From contig JAJFFO010000007.1 in NCBI GenBank assembly GCA_021776615.1, forward strand, positions 186,001 through 250,000: a stretch of DNA of 64,000 nucleotides. Reading direction: 5' to 3'. The stretch comes from Robiginitomaculum sp. Lineage in GTDB: Bacteria > Pseudomonadota > Alphaproteobacteria > Caulobacterales > Maricaulaceae. A program made the translations under genes and the position numbers. Positions 18,601-27,160 of the stretch are shown piece by piece (the first letter of the stretch is position 1; each line of letters opens with the position of its first letter). Below the pieces are notes generated by a model. The model was not told the origin of the DNA. It saw only the letters and a program-made list of their open reading frames with translations, and did no database searches.

Positions 18601-19103
18601 GCGTAATCGCCCGGCTCCATAACCGTGCCAGCGCGGGCATAGCCATTGATTTGCAAATGTGCGGTAAGTTTTTCCATACCAATGTGATTGCCGGCCCGGG
18701 CGGCAAAACCGGCATCGACCAAAGCGGCGCGCGGCGGCACGCGCTGGCTAAGCGCATTGACGGTAGTGACCACCAATCTAGCATTTGGCTGCCGCTCTTG
18801 CGCCAAGGTCCATAAGGCACCCGCACGATTGGCCGCCAGATCCACCGCTGGCGACACCCGGTCATAAGGCAGGCAATCCCAAGCCGGCAGGCGTAATACA
18901 TCAAGATCCGGTGCGAAGAACTGGCAGGCCCCGGCAAACGCCGACGCGCGCGCATCATCGCGAGCGACAAACACGCCCAAGCCGCCGCGTTTTTGCACCG
19001 CTTGGCAAAGCAATAAAGCGTCAAACCCTTCGGGGGCGCCGCCAATATCAAGCCTGCCCGGCGCCGCGCCAATTTGCGCCAGCACATCGCTAAACTGCGC
19101 CAT
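15621..19103 (-). CDS. mfd: Transcription-repair coupling factor Mfd
   Basis: A 1160-residue DNA translocase that removes RNA polymerase stalled at lesions and recruits UvrA. Domain order: UvrB-like N-terminal region, CarD-like RNA-polymerase-interaction domain around residue 500 ([12 protein letters not shown]), RecG-like helicase motifs from about 640 ([37 protein letters not shown]), and the C-terminal TRCF domain ([13 protein letters not shown]). The ATG at 19103 lies one base after the sdhE stop; the longer in-frame extension is not used. sdhE-mfd adjacency is common in Alphaproteobacteria and implies one transcript. Confidence 0.97.
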   Translation of the reverse strand: MAQFSDVLAQIGAAPGRLDIGGAPEGFDALLLCQAVQKRGGLGVFVARDDARASAFAGACQFFAPDLDVLRLPAWDCLPYDRVSPAVDLAANRAGALWTLAQERQPNARLVVTTVNALSQRVPPRAALVDAGFAARAGNHIGMEKLTAHLQINGYARAGTVMEPGDYAVRGGVVDVFPPGSNEPVRLDFFGDVLESVRSFDPQTQRSIATLKAVELAPVSEILLTPTTISRFRQGFVQAFGAAHDDAIYDAVSAGARPQGVEHWLPLFYETTQTVFDYFASGTLLAMDHLALEALDERAQMVSDYYGARRENAAQAISTTLAAPAYRALEPDALYLDEAQFKALAQVLDTRQFSPFSLPPAAGVIDAGGKIGRVFAAERNISNTNVYDAVRGHISDSVGQSRKVLLAGWSTGSAERTGGVLTDHGVAGIKPVEGLAAFVALPPKAIALAVLPLDHGFETAEFVVIAEQDILGDRLARTRRKKRAANFIAEAASLHTDDLVVHVDHGIGRYAGLKTLDINGAPHDCLELHYGGGDKLFLPVENIELLSRYGSESAQANLDKLGGAAWQARKAKAKKRLRDMAGELIKIAAGRELREAEIITPPHGAWDEFCARFPFVETEDQLAAIADVVEDLGKGRPMDRLVCGDVGFGKTEVALRAAFVTAMSGRQVAIVAPTTLLARQHFSTFQDRFRGWPVKVRRLSRLVPTAEAKATREGLANGQVDIVVGTHALLGKQLQFRDLGLMIIDEEQHFGVRHKERLKSLRTDVHVLTLTATPIPRTLQMALSGIRELSLIATPPVDRLAVRTYVAPFDTVTIREALLRERFRGGQSFFVVPRILDLEEIERFLNEAVPEVKYVVAHGQMSPSELEDIMTAFYEGRYDVLLSTTIIESGLDIPTANTLIVHRADRFGLSQLYQLRGRVGRSKVRGYAYLTIPAKFKITKTAEARLKVLSSLDTLGAGFTLASHDLDLRGGGNLLGEEQSGQIRDVGVELYQAMLEEAVAEMKTGETMSDLEWSPQINTGVSVLIPEHYVPDLDVRLQLYRRLAGADSAEEREAFAAELIDRFGPLPEEAEHLLSVMQIKALCKKAGIEKADAGPKGVVLTFRGAAFANPLGLVELMAGHANAYKLRPDQKLVMRGNWPEAVQRLRGVEKAVREIANLVG

Positions 19104-19104
19104 G

Positions 19105-19383
19105 CTACGTGCTCCGGCCGTCGCGTAATGCTTTGGCAAGCGGCGCAAAATCGCGCAATTGCGCCATAATCGGCGTATCCAAATGCGCGGGCATGGGTGC
19201 TTTGCCGGTAATCCATTGATAAAGCGGCGTGTCTTCTTCGTTCAATATGGTCTCAAATTGATCCAACTCGTCAGCGGTTAAATCCGCCAATCGTCGATCG
19301 GCAAAACACCCGACAATCAGGTCCATTTCCTTAAAGCCGCGGTGCCATGCGCGGAATAATATTTTTTTTCTTCGCGTATCCAT
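19105..19383 (-). CDS. sdhE: FAD assembly factor SdhE (succinate dehydrogenase assembly factor 2)
   Basis: A 92-residue protein that promotes covalent flavinylation of the succinate dehydrogenase flavoprotein. It carries the defining RGFKE motif (RGxxE) near residue 15, in KKILFRAWHRGFKEMDLIVG, and the helical LTADELDQFETILNEEDTPL segment of the Sdh5/YgfY family. ATG at 19383 is chosen because the sequence upstream in frame does not resemble the family. The stop codon TAG (19105-19107) is followed after one base by the mfd ATG, indicating translational coupling. Confidence 0.93.
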   Translation of the reverse strand: MDTRRKKILFRAWHRGFKEMDLIVGCFADRRLADLTADELDQFETILNEEDTPLYQWITGKAPMPAHLDTPIMAQLRDFAPLAKALRDGRST

Positions 19384-19551
19384 GGCGCCCGCTATAAGCC
19401 AGATTGCGCGCAAAACAAATGGTAAATGACGGCAGCCGCATTTTCGCCCGAAAGTTCTTGAAACTTTCACCTGACTCGCAGAGTATGCGAACCGGTCAGG
19501 ACGGTTGAGAGCGCTGTTTTGCCATCTCCTGCGGAGATGCGGTATAGGATT

Positions 19552-20610
19552 ATGAATGTGCGCGTGATGTTTAGCCAGACGCTTTTGCGATCAATGGCCG
19601 TGGTCTTGGGCCTGGCCTTGGCACTCAGTGCGCGCTACGCCAAAACTGATGATGCCGGTTTGGCCAGTGCTCCCGGTGCCAGTTTGAGCGTTTTGACCTA
19701 TAATATAAATGCTTTGCCAAGCCCGGTTGCGCGCAACAAAACACCGCGCCTGAACCGCATTGCGCAAATTCTCAAACAACGCCGCGCTGCCGGTACGCAG
19801 CCGGACATTGTGGTGTTGCAGGAAGCTTTTGGCGAGCGTTGTGATGTCATCATCGAAGAGAGCGGTTATAAATACATAGTGCGCGGGCCGGGCCGCAAAG
19901 AGGGCCGCTCCAAGGAAGCCACATCGTGGAAGGTGGAAGGTGGCAAGTCCTACGCCAAAACCCCGAAAGCGCAAAAATTTATGGGCAGCGGGCTGATTAT
20001 CTTAAGCGACTTTGAAATCACTAATCCCAAATTTTATACCTTTGACGGCCAATCCTGCGCCGGTCTCGATTGTCTGGCCAATAAAGCCATTATTATGGGT
20101 GAAATTTCGGTGCCGGGCATGGCCATGCCTTTGCAATTGGTAACATCGCATTTCAACTCCAACCGCTCCGCCAAAGCGCCGGGCGCGATCCGTCTTCGCG
20201 CACACCAAAAACAAACCGATACGCTGGCGAAATTCCTCTCGCGCCTGTCGACAACTACCGCACCGCTGATCATTGCCGGTGATTTCAACACCCGATTGCC
20301 GGAACGCTATCAGTATTTTCGCGAAGAAATTAATGCGCTGGACGCCGCCGAAAGTTGTTTGGAAACCGGCCTGAATTGTGTGCTGGAAGCCAATACCGCC
20401 GAGGCAGAAATTCTCTATCACACCGCCGACAAACAATTTTACCGCTCGGGAACCACCGCGCTAATACGGCCAATTTATATTGAGAGAAATTTCAAGGAAA
20501 GCCTGCAAGGCCGCCAACTTTCCGACCATACCGGGTATGAAGTGCACTATGCCCTCGGCGCCAACGGCTCCTTTGGGGCCATCAACACCATCAATGCCGA
20601 AGACGAATAA
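19552..20610 (+). CDS. Secreted endonuclease/exonuclease/phosphatase (EEP) family hydrolase
   Basis: A 352-residue protein with an N-terminal signal peptide or anchor (residues 5-30) followed by a DNase I-like/sphingomyelinase-like EEP fold: LTYNINALP, DIVVLQEAF (metal-binding Glu), TSHFNS, AGDFNTR and the terminal LSDHTGYEVHY (catalytic Asp-His). These metal-dependent enzymes cleave phosphodiesters in nucleic acids, inositol phosphates or sphingomyelin; secretion favours an extracellular lipid or nucleic acid substrate. ATG 19552 follows AGGAT; GTG/TTG/ATG codons upstream are alternatives. The following MipA-like gene starts one base after its stop, so they are probably one operon. Confidence 0.8.
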   Translation: MNVRVMFSQTLLRSMAVVLGLALALSARYAKTDDAGLASAPGASLSVLTYNINALPSPVARNKTPRLNRIAQILKQRRAAGTQPDIVVLQEAFGERCDVIIEESGYKYIVRGPGRKEGRSKEATSWKVEGGKSYAKTPKAQKFMGSGLIILSDFEITNPKFYTFDGQSCAGLDCLANKAIIMGEISVPGMAMPLQLVTSHFNSNRSAKAPGAIRLRAHQKQTDTLAKFLSRLSTTTAPLIIAGDFNTRLPERYQYFREEINALDAAESCLETGLNCVLEANTAEAEILYHTADKQFYRSGTTALIRPIYIERNFKESLQGRQLSDHTGYEVHYALGANGSFGAINTINAEDE

Positions 20611-20611
20611 A

Positions 20612-21469
20612 ATGCGCCAAGGTCTGCGCCCCCTTGGTATCGGGCGGGTCATGGCCTTCGCACTGGCTGCTCTGTGGGCATTGCCCGGCCAAGCTTACGA
20701 TGTGCGTACCAAAACCACCGGACCGCCGGTATATATCAAGGCCGTTGAAGTTAAGCTGGATGACGATAAGCACCCGTGGCACGGGCGCTATGGCGCGGGT
20801 CTGGTTACCGCGCCAAACTTCCCCGGTTCCGATAATTATGATGAAGATCTGGATCTGGATCTCAAGCTGGTGTGGAAAAACAAGGTGTTTTTCGAAAACG
20901 GCACATTGGGTGTCATCGCCTTCAATCGCCGCCTGTTTCGCGCCGGGTTTTTACTGCGCGCCGATCAGGGCCGTCAGGTCGACGATCTACCTGAAGCGCT
21001 AAAGGGCCTGGGCAAAGTTTCTGCGCGGGTGGATAGCGGCATATTCGCCGGTTTTTCGCTTTATAAAACCTATATCACCGCCGAACTGCTCACCGATATT
21101 TCAGATGTCACCAATGGCCAGACCTTTGATTTGGAAATTGGCTATACCATGGAGCTCAGCCGCCAAACCCGCATGGTGCCGTATTTTCGAACCAAATGGG
21201 GTTCGCGCCATCATAATAGCGCTTTTTTTGATGTTGATGCGGTGCAGGCCGCCGCTTCCGGGCTGCGGCAATTCCATGCCAAATCGGGCATATATGAAAA
21301 CGCGATTGGCGTGGTAGTCGAGAATGATTTAGGGAAAGATTGGCATTTTAACGCCAGCGTCAATCTGGCGCGCCTTAGCGATGGTGCCAAAGACAGTCCG
21401 ATCACCCAAAGCACACATGGTGATCCCAACCAGATTACCCTGCGGGCAAAGCTGGTAAAAACTTTTTAG
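20612..21469 (+). CDS. MipA/OmpV family outer membrane protein
   Basis: A 285-residue protein with a signal peptide (MAFALAALWALPGQAYD, cleavage near residue 27), then an outer-membrane beta-barrel with the MipA/OmpV features: YGAGLVTAPNFPGSDNYDED at the start, alternating amphipathic strands, LEIGYTMELSRQTRMVPYF, and a C-terminal strand ending in Phe (AKLVKTF), as needed for barrel assembly. MipA was named for an MltA-interacting role; OmpV-type porins have varied functions, so the role here is open. The start at 20612 lies one base after the upstream stop, so coupling is likely. Confidence 0.8.
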   Translation: MRQGLRPLGIGRVMAFALAALWALPGQAYDVRTKTTGPPVYIKAVEVKLDDDKHPWHGRYGAGLVTAPNFPGSDNYDEDLDLDLKLVWKNKVFFENGTLGVIAFNRRLFRAGFLLRADQGRQVDDLPEALKGLGKVSARVDSGIFAGFSLYKTYITAELLTDISDVTNGQTFDLEIGYTMELSRQTRMVPYFRTKWGSRHHNSAFFDVDAVQAAASGLRQFHAKSGIYENAIGVVVENDLGKDWHFNASVNLARLSDGAKDSPITQSTHGDPNQITLRAKLVKTF

Positions 21470-21517
21470 CGACAAAAACCATGGCAGGCCCGCCCTTTTG
21501 GCGTCTATAATCGTCTT

Positions 21518-23602
21518 ATGCGACCACAAATCCTCTTTCCGCTTTTTGCCGACACCCCGACTTTGCCGGGCATTGGGCCAAAAGTTGCGGAGAATCTGGA
21601 AAAACTGGGGGCCAGCCGCGTCCGTGATTTACTGTTCATGCTGCCGAACAGTCTGATTGACCGCCGTTCGCGCCCCGGCATCGCCAACGCCATTGATGGG
21701 CAAATTGCCAGTTTTGAAATTATTGTCGAGGAACATATCCCGCCAAAAATCAGATCCCGGCCCTATCGGGTGCGCGCGCGCGACGATACCGGGTTTTTGA
21801 CCATGACCTGGTTTCATGGACGGCCCGATTACCTGATGCGTCAGCTACCGCCGGGCGAAAAACGCATCGTCAGTGGCAAGGTTGAGCACTTTAGCGGCGA
21901 AATTCAAATGCTGCACCCGGACTATATCGTCAAACCGGAAGAAGCCGATGACATGCCGCAAATAGAGCCGGTTTATCCGATGACCCAGGGCTTGGCGGCC
22001 AAAACTCTGCGCAAGGGCATATTGGGGGCTTTGGCCCGCACGCCGGAGCTGAAAGAATGGATTGACCCCGGCCTGATGGCCGAGCGCCATTGGCCCAGCT
22101 GGCGCGAAGCTTTGCAGGCTTTGCATCAACCCGATGACTTACAAGTATTAGCGACCCAAAGCCCGGTGCGCTGCCGCTTGGCCTATGATGAGTTATTATC
22201 GCGCCAGCTAGCATTGGCATTGGTGCGGGCCCGGCGGCGCGCGGTACCCGGCCTGTCGCTGCGCGGTGACGATAGCAAAGTCGAGGCGATCATAGCGGCT
22301 GCCCCGTTCACCCCCACCGGCGCGCAAACCCGGGTATTTGGCGAGATTAGCACCGACATGGCCGCGCCGGAGCGGATGATGCGCTTGCTGCAGGGCGATG
22401 TCGGTGCCGGTAAAACCTTTGTCGCCGCCTTGGCCGCCGCCCGCGCCGCCGAAGCTGGCGGGCAATGCGCGCTTATGGCCCCGACCGAGATTTTGGCGCG
22501 GCAACATGCGGCGTCTTTAGCGCCATTATTGGCCAGTGCTGGCATGAAGCTCGGCATCCTTACCGGGCGCGATAAGGGCAAGGAGCGTGCGCAGATTCTC
22601 GCCAAGTTGGAAAGCGGCGAGATTGACCTGATTTGCGGCACCCATGCTTTGTTTCAAAGCGGCGTTGAGTTTAAAAACCTGGTGCTGACGATTATTGACG
22701 AGCAGCATCGCTTTGGGGTTTCGGACCGGCTCAAACTGGCCGCCAAAGGCGCACGCCCGGACTTGTTGGTGATGACCGCCACGCCGATACCGCGTTCGCT
22801 GGCTTTGGCGGTATATGGCGATATGGATTTGTCCAAGCTCGATGAAAAACCGCCGGGGCGCAAGCCGGTGGCCACCCGCGTATTGCCGTTGGCGCGGCTC
22901 GAAGAAGTGATTACCCGCCTTGGCAAGCTTATTGAGGACGGCGGACGCGGCTATTGGGTATGTCCGCTGGTCGAGGAAAGTGACAAGGTCGATCTGGCCG
23001 CCGCCGAGGACCGTCATGCGGACCTTGAAGCACGTTTTGGCGAGGGTGTTGTTGGCCTGATTCATGGCCGCTTACCCGCTGCGGAAAAAGAACGGCTATC
23101 ACTGGCCTTTAAACGCGGCGACATTCAAATTCTGGTGGCTACCACGGTGGTCGAAGTCGGCATGGACGTGCCCGAAGCCAGCGTCATGGTGATCGAACAG
23201 GCCGAGCGTTTTGGCTTGGCGCAATTACATCAATTGCGCGGCCGGGTTGGCCGCTCAGAGCGCCAATCGGCCTGCCTGCTGCTGTATAAGCCGCCTTTGG
23301 GCGAAACCGCGAAGGCAAGGCTGGAAACGCTGCGCCATTCTGATGATGGCTTTTATATTGCCGAAATGGATTGGAAATTGCGCGGCATGGGCGATTTACT
23401 GGGCGTGCGCCAAAGCGGCATGGCGCGCAATTATTTTGCGCAATTGGAGACCGATACGGATTTGCTGGAAACGGCCAATGCGCAAGCGCGTTTGATCGCG
23501 CAGGCGGACCCAGATCTGGTCGGCAGACGCGGCGAAGCCTTGCGCCAACTCCTATATCTATTTGAACAAGATCAGGCGGTGCGTTTGCTCTCATCGGGCT
23601 GA
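21518..23602 (+). CDS. recG: ATP-dependent DNA helicase RecG
   Basis: A 694-residue branched-DNA helicase that remodels stalled replication forks. The N-terminal wedge/OB domain (about 1-150, beginning FADTPTLPGIGPKVAENLEK) is followed by helicase motifs: Walker A GDVGAGKT near residue 295, Walker B DEQHRFGVSDR near 394, TATPIPRSLAL, and [13 protein letters not shown] in motif VI, then the C-terminal RecG tail (GDLLGVRQSGM). ATG 21518 is the clear start. Its 3' end overlaps the convergent DUF502 gene by 31 bases. The gene is near sdhE-mfd as in many Alphaproteobacteria, here separated by the EEP/MipA pair. Confidence 0.97.
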   Translation: MRPQILFPLFADTPTLPGIGPKVAENLEKLGASRVRDLLFMLPNSLIDRRSRPGIANAIDGQIASFEIIVEEHIPPKIRSRPYRVRARDDTGFLTMTWFHGRPDYLMRQLPPGEKRIVSGKVEHFSGEIQMLHPDYIVKPEEADDMPQIEPVYPMTQGLAAKTLRKGILGALARTPELKEWIDPGLMAERHWPSWREALQALHQPDDLQVLATQSPVRCRLAYDELLSRQLALALVRARRRAVPGLSLRGDDSKVEAIIAAAPFTPTGAQTRVFGEISTDMAAPERMMRLLQGDVGAGKTFVAALAAARAAEAGGQCALMAPTEILARQHAASLAPLLASAGMKLGILTGRDKGKERAQILAKLESGEIDLICGTHALFQSGVEFKNLVLTIIDEQHRFGVSDRLKLAAKGARPDLLVMTATPIPRSLALAVYGDMDLSKLDEKPPGRKPVATRVLPLARLEEVITRLGKLIEDGGRGYWVCPLVEESDKVDLAAAEDRHADLEARFGEGVVGLIHGRLPAAEKERLSLAFKRGDIQILVATTVVEVGMDVPEASVMVIEQAERFGLAQLHQLRGRVGRSERQSACLLLYKPPLGETAKARLETLRHSDDGFYIAEMDWKLRGMGDLLGVRQSGMARNYFAQLETDTDLLETANAQARLIAQADPDLVGRRGEALRQLLYLFEQDQAVRLLSSG

Positions 23603-24279
23603 GCGCCATTGGCCCCCGGATAAACCAGACCCGCAGAAATAATCAGCTTGGCCCCGGCTTCTACGGTCATATCCAGAAAAATCAGGTTTTCGCGCTTCTC
23701 ATAAATCAAAAATCCAGAGGTCGGGTTTGGCGCGGTCGGGACAAACACGCCAACCACCCCATCGCCCAGATGTTTGGCAATCTCGCCTTGCGCCGGGGAG
23801 GAGACAAAGCCAACCGCGTGCACGCCGGTGCGCGGATATTCAATCATTACCACCGAGTCGAAAGATTGCTCATGCTGTGACACGACGGTTTGGACAATCT
23901 GTTTTACCGTGCCGTAAATACTGCTGACCAGTGGCACGCGCTCGACCAGCCGCTCGCCAATACCCAAAATGGTGCGGCCAAAAAGATTGGCGGTCAGCGC
24001 CCCCAATATTGTCAAGGCGACAACGGAAATTAGCAAGCCCAGCCCGGGCACGGCGATTGGCAGATAGGTTTCGGGATTATATTTTTCCGGGATAAGCGGC
24101 ACTACGCGCCCATCGACCCAGCGCAAAAAGCTCCATACCAGCCATACCGTCGCCCCAATTGGCGCAGAGACGGCAATGCCGGTTAGTAAGTTATTGCGTA
24201 GCCATAAAAGCAAACGTCCGCGGCGCGGCGGCTTGATTAAACCCTCAGTGTCGTCGGTATCGTGCTTTTTTGTTGTCAT
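23572..24279 (-). CDS. DUF502 domain-containing membrane protein
   Basis: A 235-residue protein with two membrane segments (about residues 28-50 and 78-100) flanking a periplasmic loop, then a conserved cytoplasmic domain: GTVKQIVQTVVSQHEQSFDSV, VGFVSSP, VGVFVPTAPNPTSGFLIYEK, DMTVEAGAKLIISAGLVYPG. These are the signatures of DUF502 (COG2928). No biochemical function is known. The gene converges on recG with a 31-base overlap of the coding ends, a compact arrangement often seen between recG and DUF502 in this class. Confidence 0.9.
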   Translation of the reverse strand: MTTKKHDTDDTEGLIKPPRRGRLLLWLRNNLLTGIAVSAPIGATVWLVWSFLRWVDGRVVPLIPEKYNPETYLPIAVPGLGLLISVVALTILGALTANLFGRTILGIGERLVERVPLVSSIYGTVKQIVQTVVSQHEQSFDSVVMIEYPRTGVHAVGFVSSPAQGEIAKHLGDGVVGVFVPTAPNPTSGFLIYEKRENLIFLDMTVEAGAKLIISAGLVYPGANGAQPDESKRTA

Positions 24280-24437
24280 TGGATATCACCAAGTTTTGGG
24301 GCGTATTTGCAAAATCGTACATCGCAATACCCGCTTTGCGTACATTTAAGCGTGATTTACCGATACTCAAGGCCCTTACCCGCTTGAAGGCCGCCCACAA
24401 GCAGTTTTATGCTCCGATTCGTTGTAAGGACAGAGCC

Positions 24438-25622
24438 ATGAACATTTTCAAAGCACCCATTACCCGCCTCAGCCTTTATGGCGCGCTGGGGCTTGTTATA
24501 GTTTTAGCGCTGTTTGCCTTTGCCGCCCGCGATAATCTGTTTCGATTTTTAAACGACCCACGCACCCCGTTTCAAACCTATACGCCGCCGCCTGCCCCCG
24601 ATTATGCAAGTCCGCAAGGCTGGGCCATGGCGCCAACGCGCAGCGCCAACACACCGCAAATATTTGTGGTTACGCCGAGTGTGTATTGGGGCGGCAAGCA
24701 GTGGAATACGCCGCCTCTCGCGCCAAAGCCACTGCGCCGCCTGCACCGCGAAGCCATCCCCAATTGGGCCGGTCCGTTTTTTGGTGCCGGTGATGTGGCG
24801 ATCCCGCTTTATCGTTCGGCCTCGCTGTTTTCGTTTTTAACCGTGCGCAATGATGCGCGCGGCGCCCGCGAACTGGCCTATCAGGACGTAAGCAACGCGT
24901 TCGATGTTTTCCTCGCGCAAACCGATGACAAGGCCCCTATTGTCTTGGTCGGCGTGGAGCAAGGCGGCCTGCACGTATTGGGCCTGCTACGCGATCGCTT
25001 TAATGACCCGTATTTGCTAGAGCGGCTGGCCGCCGCTTATGCGATCGATTTTGCCGTACCATTGGATGTGTTTGGCACTCTTTTACCCGGCATAGCGCCG
25101 TGTGAAACGCTCGGCGATTCGCGCTGCGTAATTACATATGGCGCGTTTCACCCAAAGGAGAAAAGCGAAATTAAACGCTTCAAAGAGCGCACCATGGTGT
25201 GGGAGCAAAGCGGCAAATTAAGCCTGACCAAAAACCGGGATTTGGCCTGCGTCAATCCAATGCTCGGCGATATGAGCGGCGAATTGGCGGCCAAAGCTTT
25301 GCATCAAGGCGGCGTCGCCGCGACCGGTCTGGAATGGGGCAGTAATCCGGCCCCCCTGCCCGCACAAATCGCCAGCCAATGCGTGGACGGCGTATTGCAC
25401 ATTGGACGACCATCATCACCAGCGCTTCGTAAGCAAAGAAGCTTTGGCAACCGCTTTAAGCCCGACCCGTTCAATCTCTTCTATGGCGATCTGGCGCGCG
25501 ACGTAAAAATGCGTATAAGCAATCTGCAAACCCGCTTTGCCACCGAAGGTCGCCTGGCACCACCGTTTGAAAACACACTGGAACTTATAGACAGTCCGAT
25601 CCAGAAGGTGCCGGAAGATTAA
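24438..25622 (+). CDS. DUF3089 family protein with altered nucleophile elbow
   Basis: A 394-residue, membrane-anchored protein (one segment at about residues 10-32) of the DUF3089 alpha/beta-hydrolase-like family, recognised by VVTPSVYWGGKQWN near residue 80, the PLYRSASLFSFL segment, DVSNAFDVFLAQ and the core strand IVLVGVEQGGLHVLGLL. In relatives the elbow reads G-H-S-Q-G; here it is G-V-E-Q-G, with Glu at residue 174 where the serine nucleophile belongs. Hydrolase activity is therefore doubtful. ATG at 24438 has AAGGA seven bases upstream. It faces the YncE-like gene, with stop codons abutting at 25622/25623. Confidence 0.75.
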   Translation: MNIFKAPITRLSLYGALGLVIVLALFAFAARDNLFRFLNDPRTPFQTYTPPPAPDYASPQGWAMAPTRSANTPQIFVVTPSVYWGGKQWNTPPLAPKPLRRLHREAIPNWAGPFFGAGDVAIPLYRSASLFSFLTVRNDARGARELAYQDVSNAFDVFLAQTDDKAPIVLVGVEQGGLHVLGLLRDRFNDPYLLERLAAAYAIDFAVPLDVFGTLLPGIAPCETLGDSRCVITYGAFHPKEKSEIKRFKERTMVWEQSGKLSLTKNRDLACVNPMLGDMSGELAAKALHQGGVAATGLEWGSNPAPLPAQIASQCVDGVLHIGRPSSPALRKQRSFGNRFKPDPFNLFYGDLARDVKMRISNLQTRFATEGRLAPPFENTLELIDSPIQKVPED

Positions 25623-26597
25623 TTAATGCGGTGCTGGCGGGGTAATGATGTTCAGCGTACCGGCAACCTCATTGGTCACGTAAATTTTGCCGTCAAATTC
25701 GCGCATGACTATCGGTTGTTGGCCGGTGGTCAGTGCGCCAATCACCGCTTTGGTACGCATGTCGATAACGCTGACCGTGTCACCACCGGCATTATTGACA
25801 TAGGCAAAGCGCCCGCTTTGCCCTGCCAATACTGAAAATGGCCGAGGGCCGATGCCCGGTGTACGGTGGGTGCGGGTGTAATCACCGGTATTAATCCACA
25901 ATACCACATCATTGCAGGCGGCAAGATACCACTTCTCATCCGCAGACAAATCACCGCCTTCCGGCTCCTCACAATTGCCTACTTTGCCCAATTCTCGCCC
26001 TTGCAAAAGATCATAAATCTGTACCGCATTTTCACCGCGCAGCGGAATAAACGCCACCGAGCCATCGCGCAAAACCGCCGCCGGATAGGGCCGCTCGCCA
26101 ATGGCATTAGTTTGCACATCATTACCACTGGCCGGATTAAACACGGTCAATTGATCGGCAAATTCGCTAACTACCGACCAGCGATCGGGGCTGCCGCCGC
26201 TTGAAAACAAGGATGGGCTTTTGCCAGCTTCAATAGATTGCAAGACCTTACCGGCATTGTCGACGCGATTAATCGTGGTGCCGCGAAACTGGGTGACCCA
26301 AAATCCGCCATACGGAGCGGGGCGAACATCCAATGGCACATTGACCACCGGTATGGTTTTGGTGATTTCGCCGGTCGGCAGATCGAGCAGCGCAATTTTG
26401 TCTTCACCGGACACCGCAATGGCTAAAGTCTCGCCAAAGCGCCACATGCCGTGCGGGGCCGCGCCAATGGTGATCGGCGCGGAAACTTCAAATCCGGCCA
26501 ACGCCGCCTTGGCTTCATTGTCTTGCGCCAATGCCGGGCCTGCCAAGCCACCAAGAATTGAAAAACCGGCACTAAGGCCAAGGATGAAACGCCGCAT
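25623..26597 (-). CDS. Secreted YncE-like beta-propeller protein
   Basis: A 324-residue protein with a Sec signal peptide (residues 1-24, ending GPALAQ) followed by repeats of about 40-45 residues in the style of YVTN/YncE six- or seven-bladed propellers: SGEDKIALLDLPTGEITKTI, NNAGGDTVSVIDMRTKAVIG and the closing KIYVTNEVAGTLNIIT. A disulfide may join Cys residues in NCEEPEGG and AACND. Such propellers bind ligands or partners in the periplasm; the specific role is unknown. Its stop codon abuts that of the DUF3089 gene on the other strand. Confidence 0.8.
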   Translation of the reverse strand: MRRFILGLSAGFSILGGLAGPALAQDNEAKAALAGFEVSAPITIGAAPHGMWRFGETLAIAVSGEDKIALLDLPTGEITKTIPVVNVPLDVRPAPYGGFWVTQFRGTTINRVDNAGKVLQSIEAGKSPSLFSSGGSPDRWSVVSEFADQLTVFNPASGNDVQTNAIGERPYPAAVLRDGSVAFIPLRGENAVQIYDLLQGRELGKVGNCEEPEGGDLSADEKWYLAACNDVVLWINTGDYTRTHRTPGIGPRPFSVLAGQSGRFAYVNNAGGDTVSVIDMRTKAVIGALTTGQQPIVMREFDGKIYVTNEVAGTLNIITPPAPH

Positions 26598-26740
26598 AAT
26601 TCTGCCCCTCTTTAACGGTATTAATCAAACTGTGCGGCAATAAGCAGGCAATGGAATTGCTCATCAACTCAATTATTTGTGATTTGCGCCGAGGTCGGTT
26701 TTATGTCGCAGGGGAGTTGGTGATTGGCTGGAGTTTGAAG

Positions 26741-27160
26741 CTAAACCCTGACCTTGGCAATTTTGGACAAGGCCGCGCGCGCTTGTTGTTCAGCCTCGGC
26801 CCTGATGAACAGATAATCGGTATCAAAAGTCGACACCGCATAAAGGCTGATGCCAGCCTCGGCAAGCACACCGCTTAAGCGCGATAAAATCCCAATCTCT
26901 GAAAAATCCAACACGCCTTCGACGACAAAGCCAACCCAGTTATTGACGCAGGCATCGGCGGATATGTCCTCGCTTTGCGCATAAACAAGGGACAGTTCGG
27001 CCTCGGTCCGCGTTGCCGATGCAAAGCCCGGTCCCTCAAGAAAACCGGGCGGCAGCGGCGCTTTTGGCCCCAATCGCGCTACGCAATACGCCCCGGCCAG
27101 CCGCCGTAAAACCAGCGCCCGCGTCGCCGGTCCGGCAGGGTTGGGTTCAGGTTTTGGCAC
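26741..27160 (-). CDS. ACT domain-containing protein
   Basis: A 139-residue protein with two ACT-like halves. The C-terminal half (about residues 72-138) is a recognisable ACT/CASTOR-type domain: VNNWVGFVVEGVLDFSEIGI, LSRLSGVLAEAGISLYAVST, then FDTDYLFIRAE. ACT domains bind small ligands, often amino acids, and tune enzymes or transporters. The start is GTG 27160, which overlaps the clpA end by 14 bases, so the gene is probably translated from the clpS-clpA transcript. Ligand and target are unknown. Confidence 0.75.
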   Translation of the reverse strand: MPKPEPNPAGPATRALVLRRLAGAYCVARLGPKAPLPPGFLEGPGFASATRTEAELSLVYAQSEDISADACVNNWVGFVVEGVLDFSEIGILSRLSGVLAEAGISLYAVSTFDTDYLFIRAEAEQQARAALSKIAKVRV

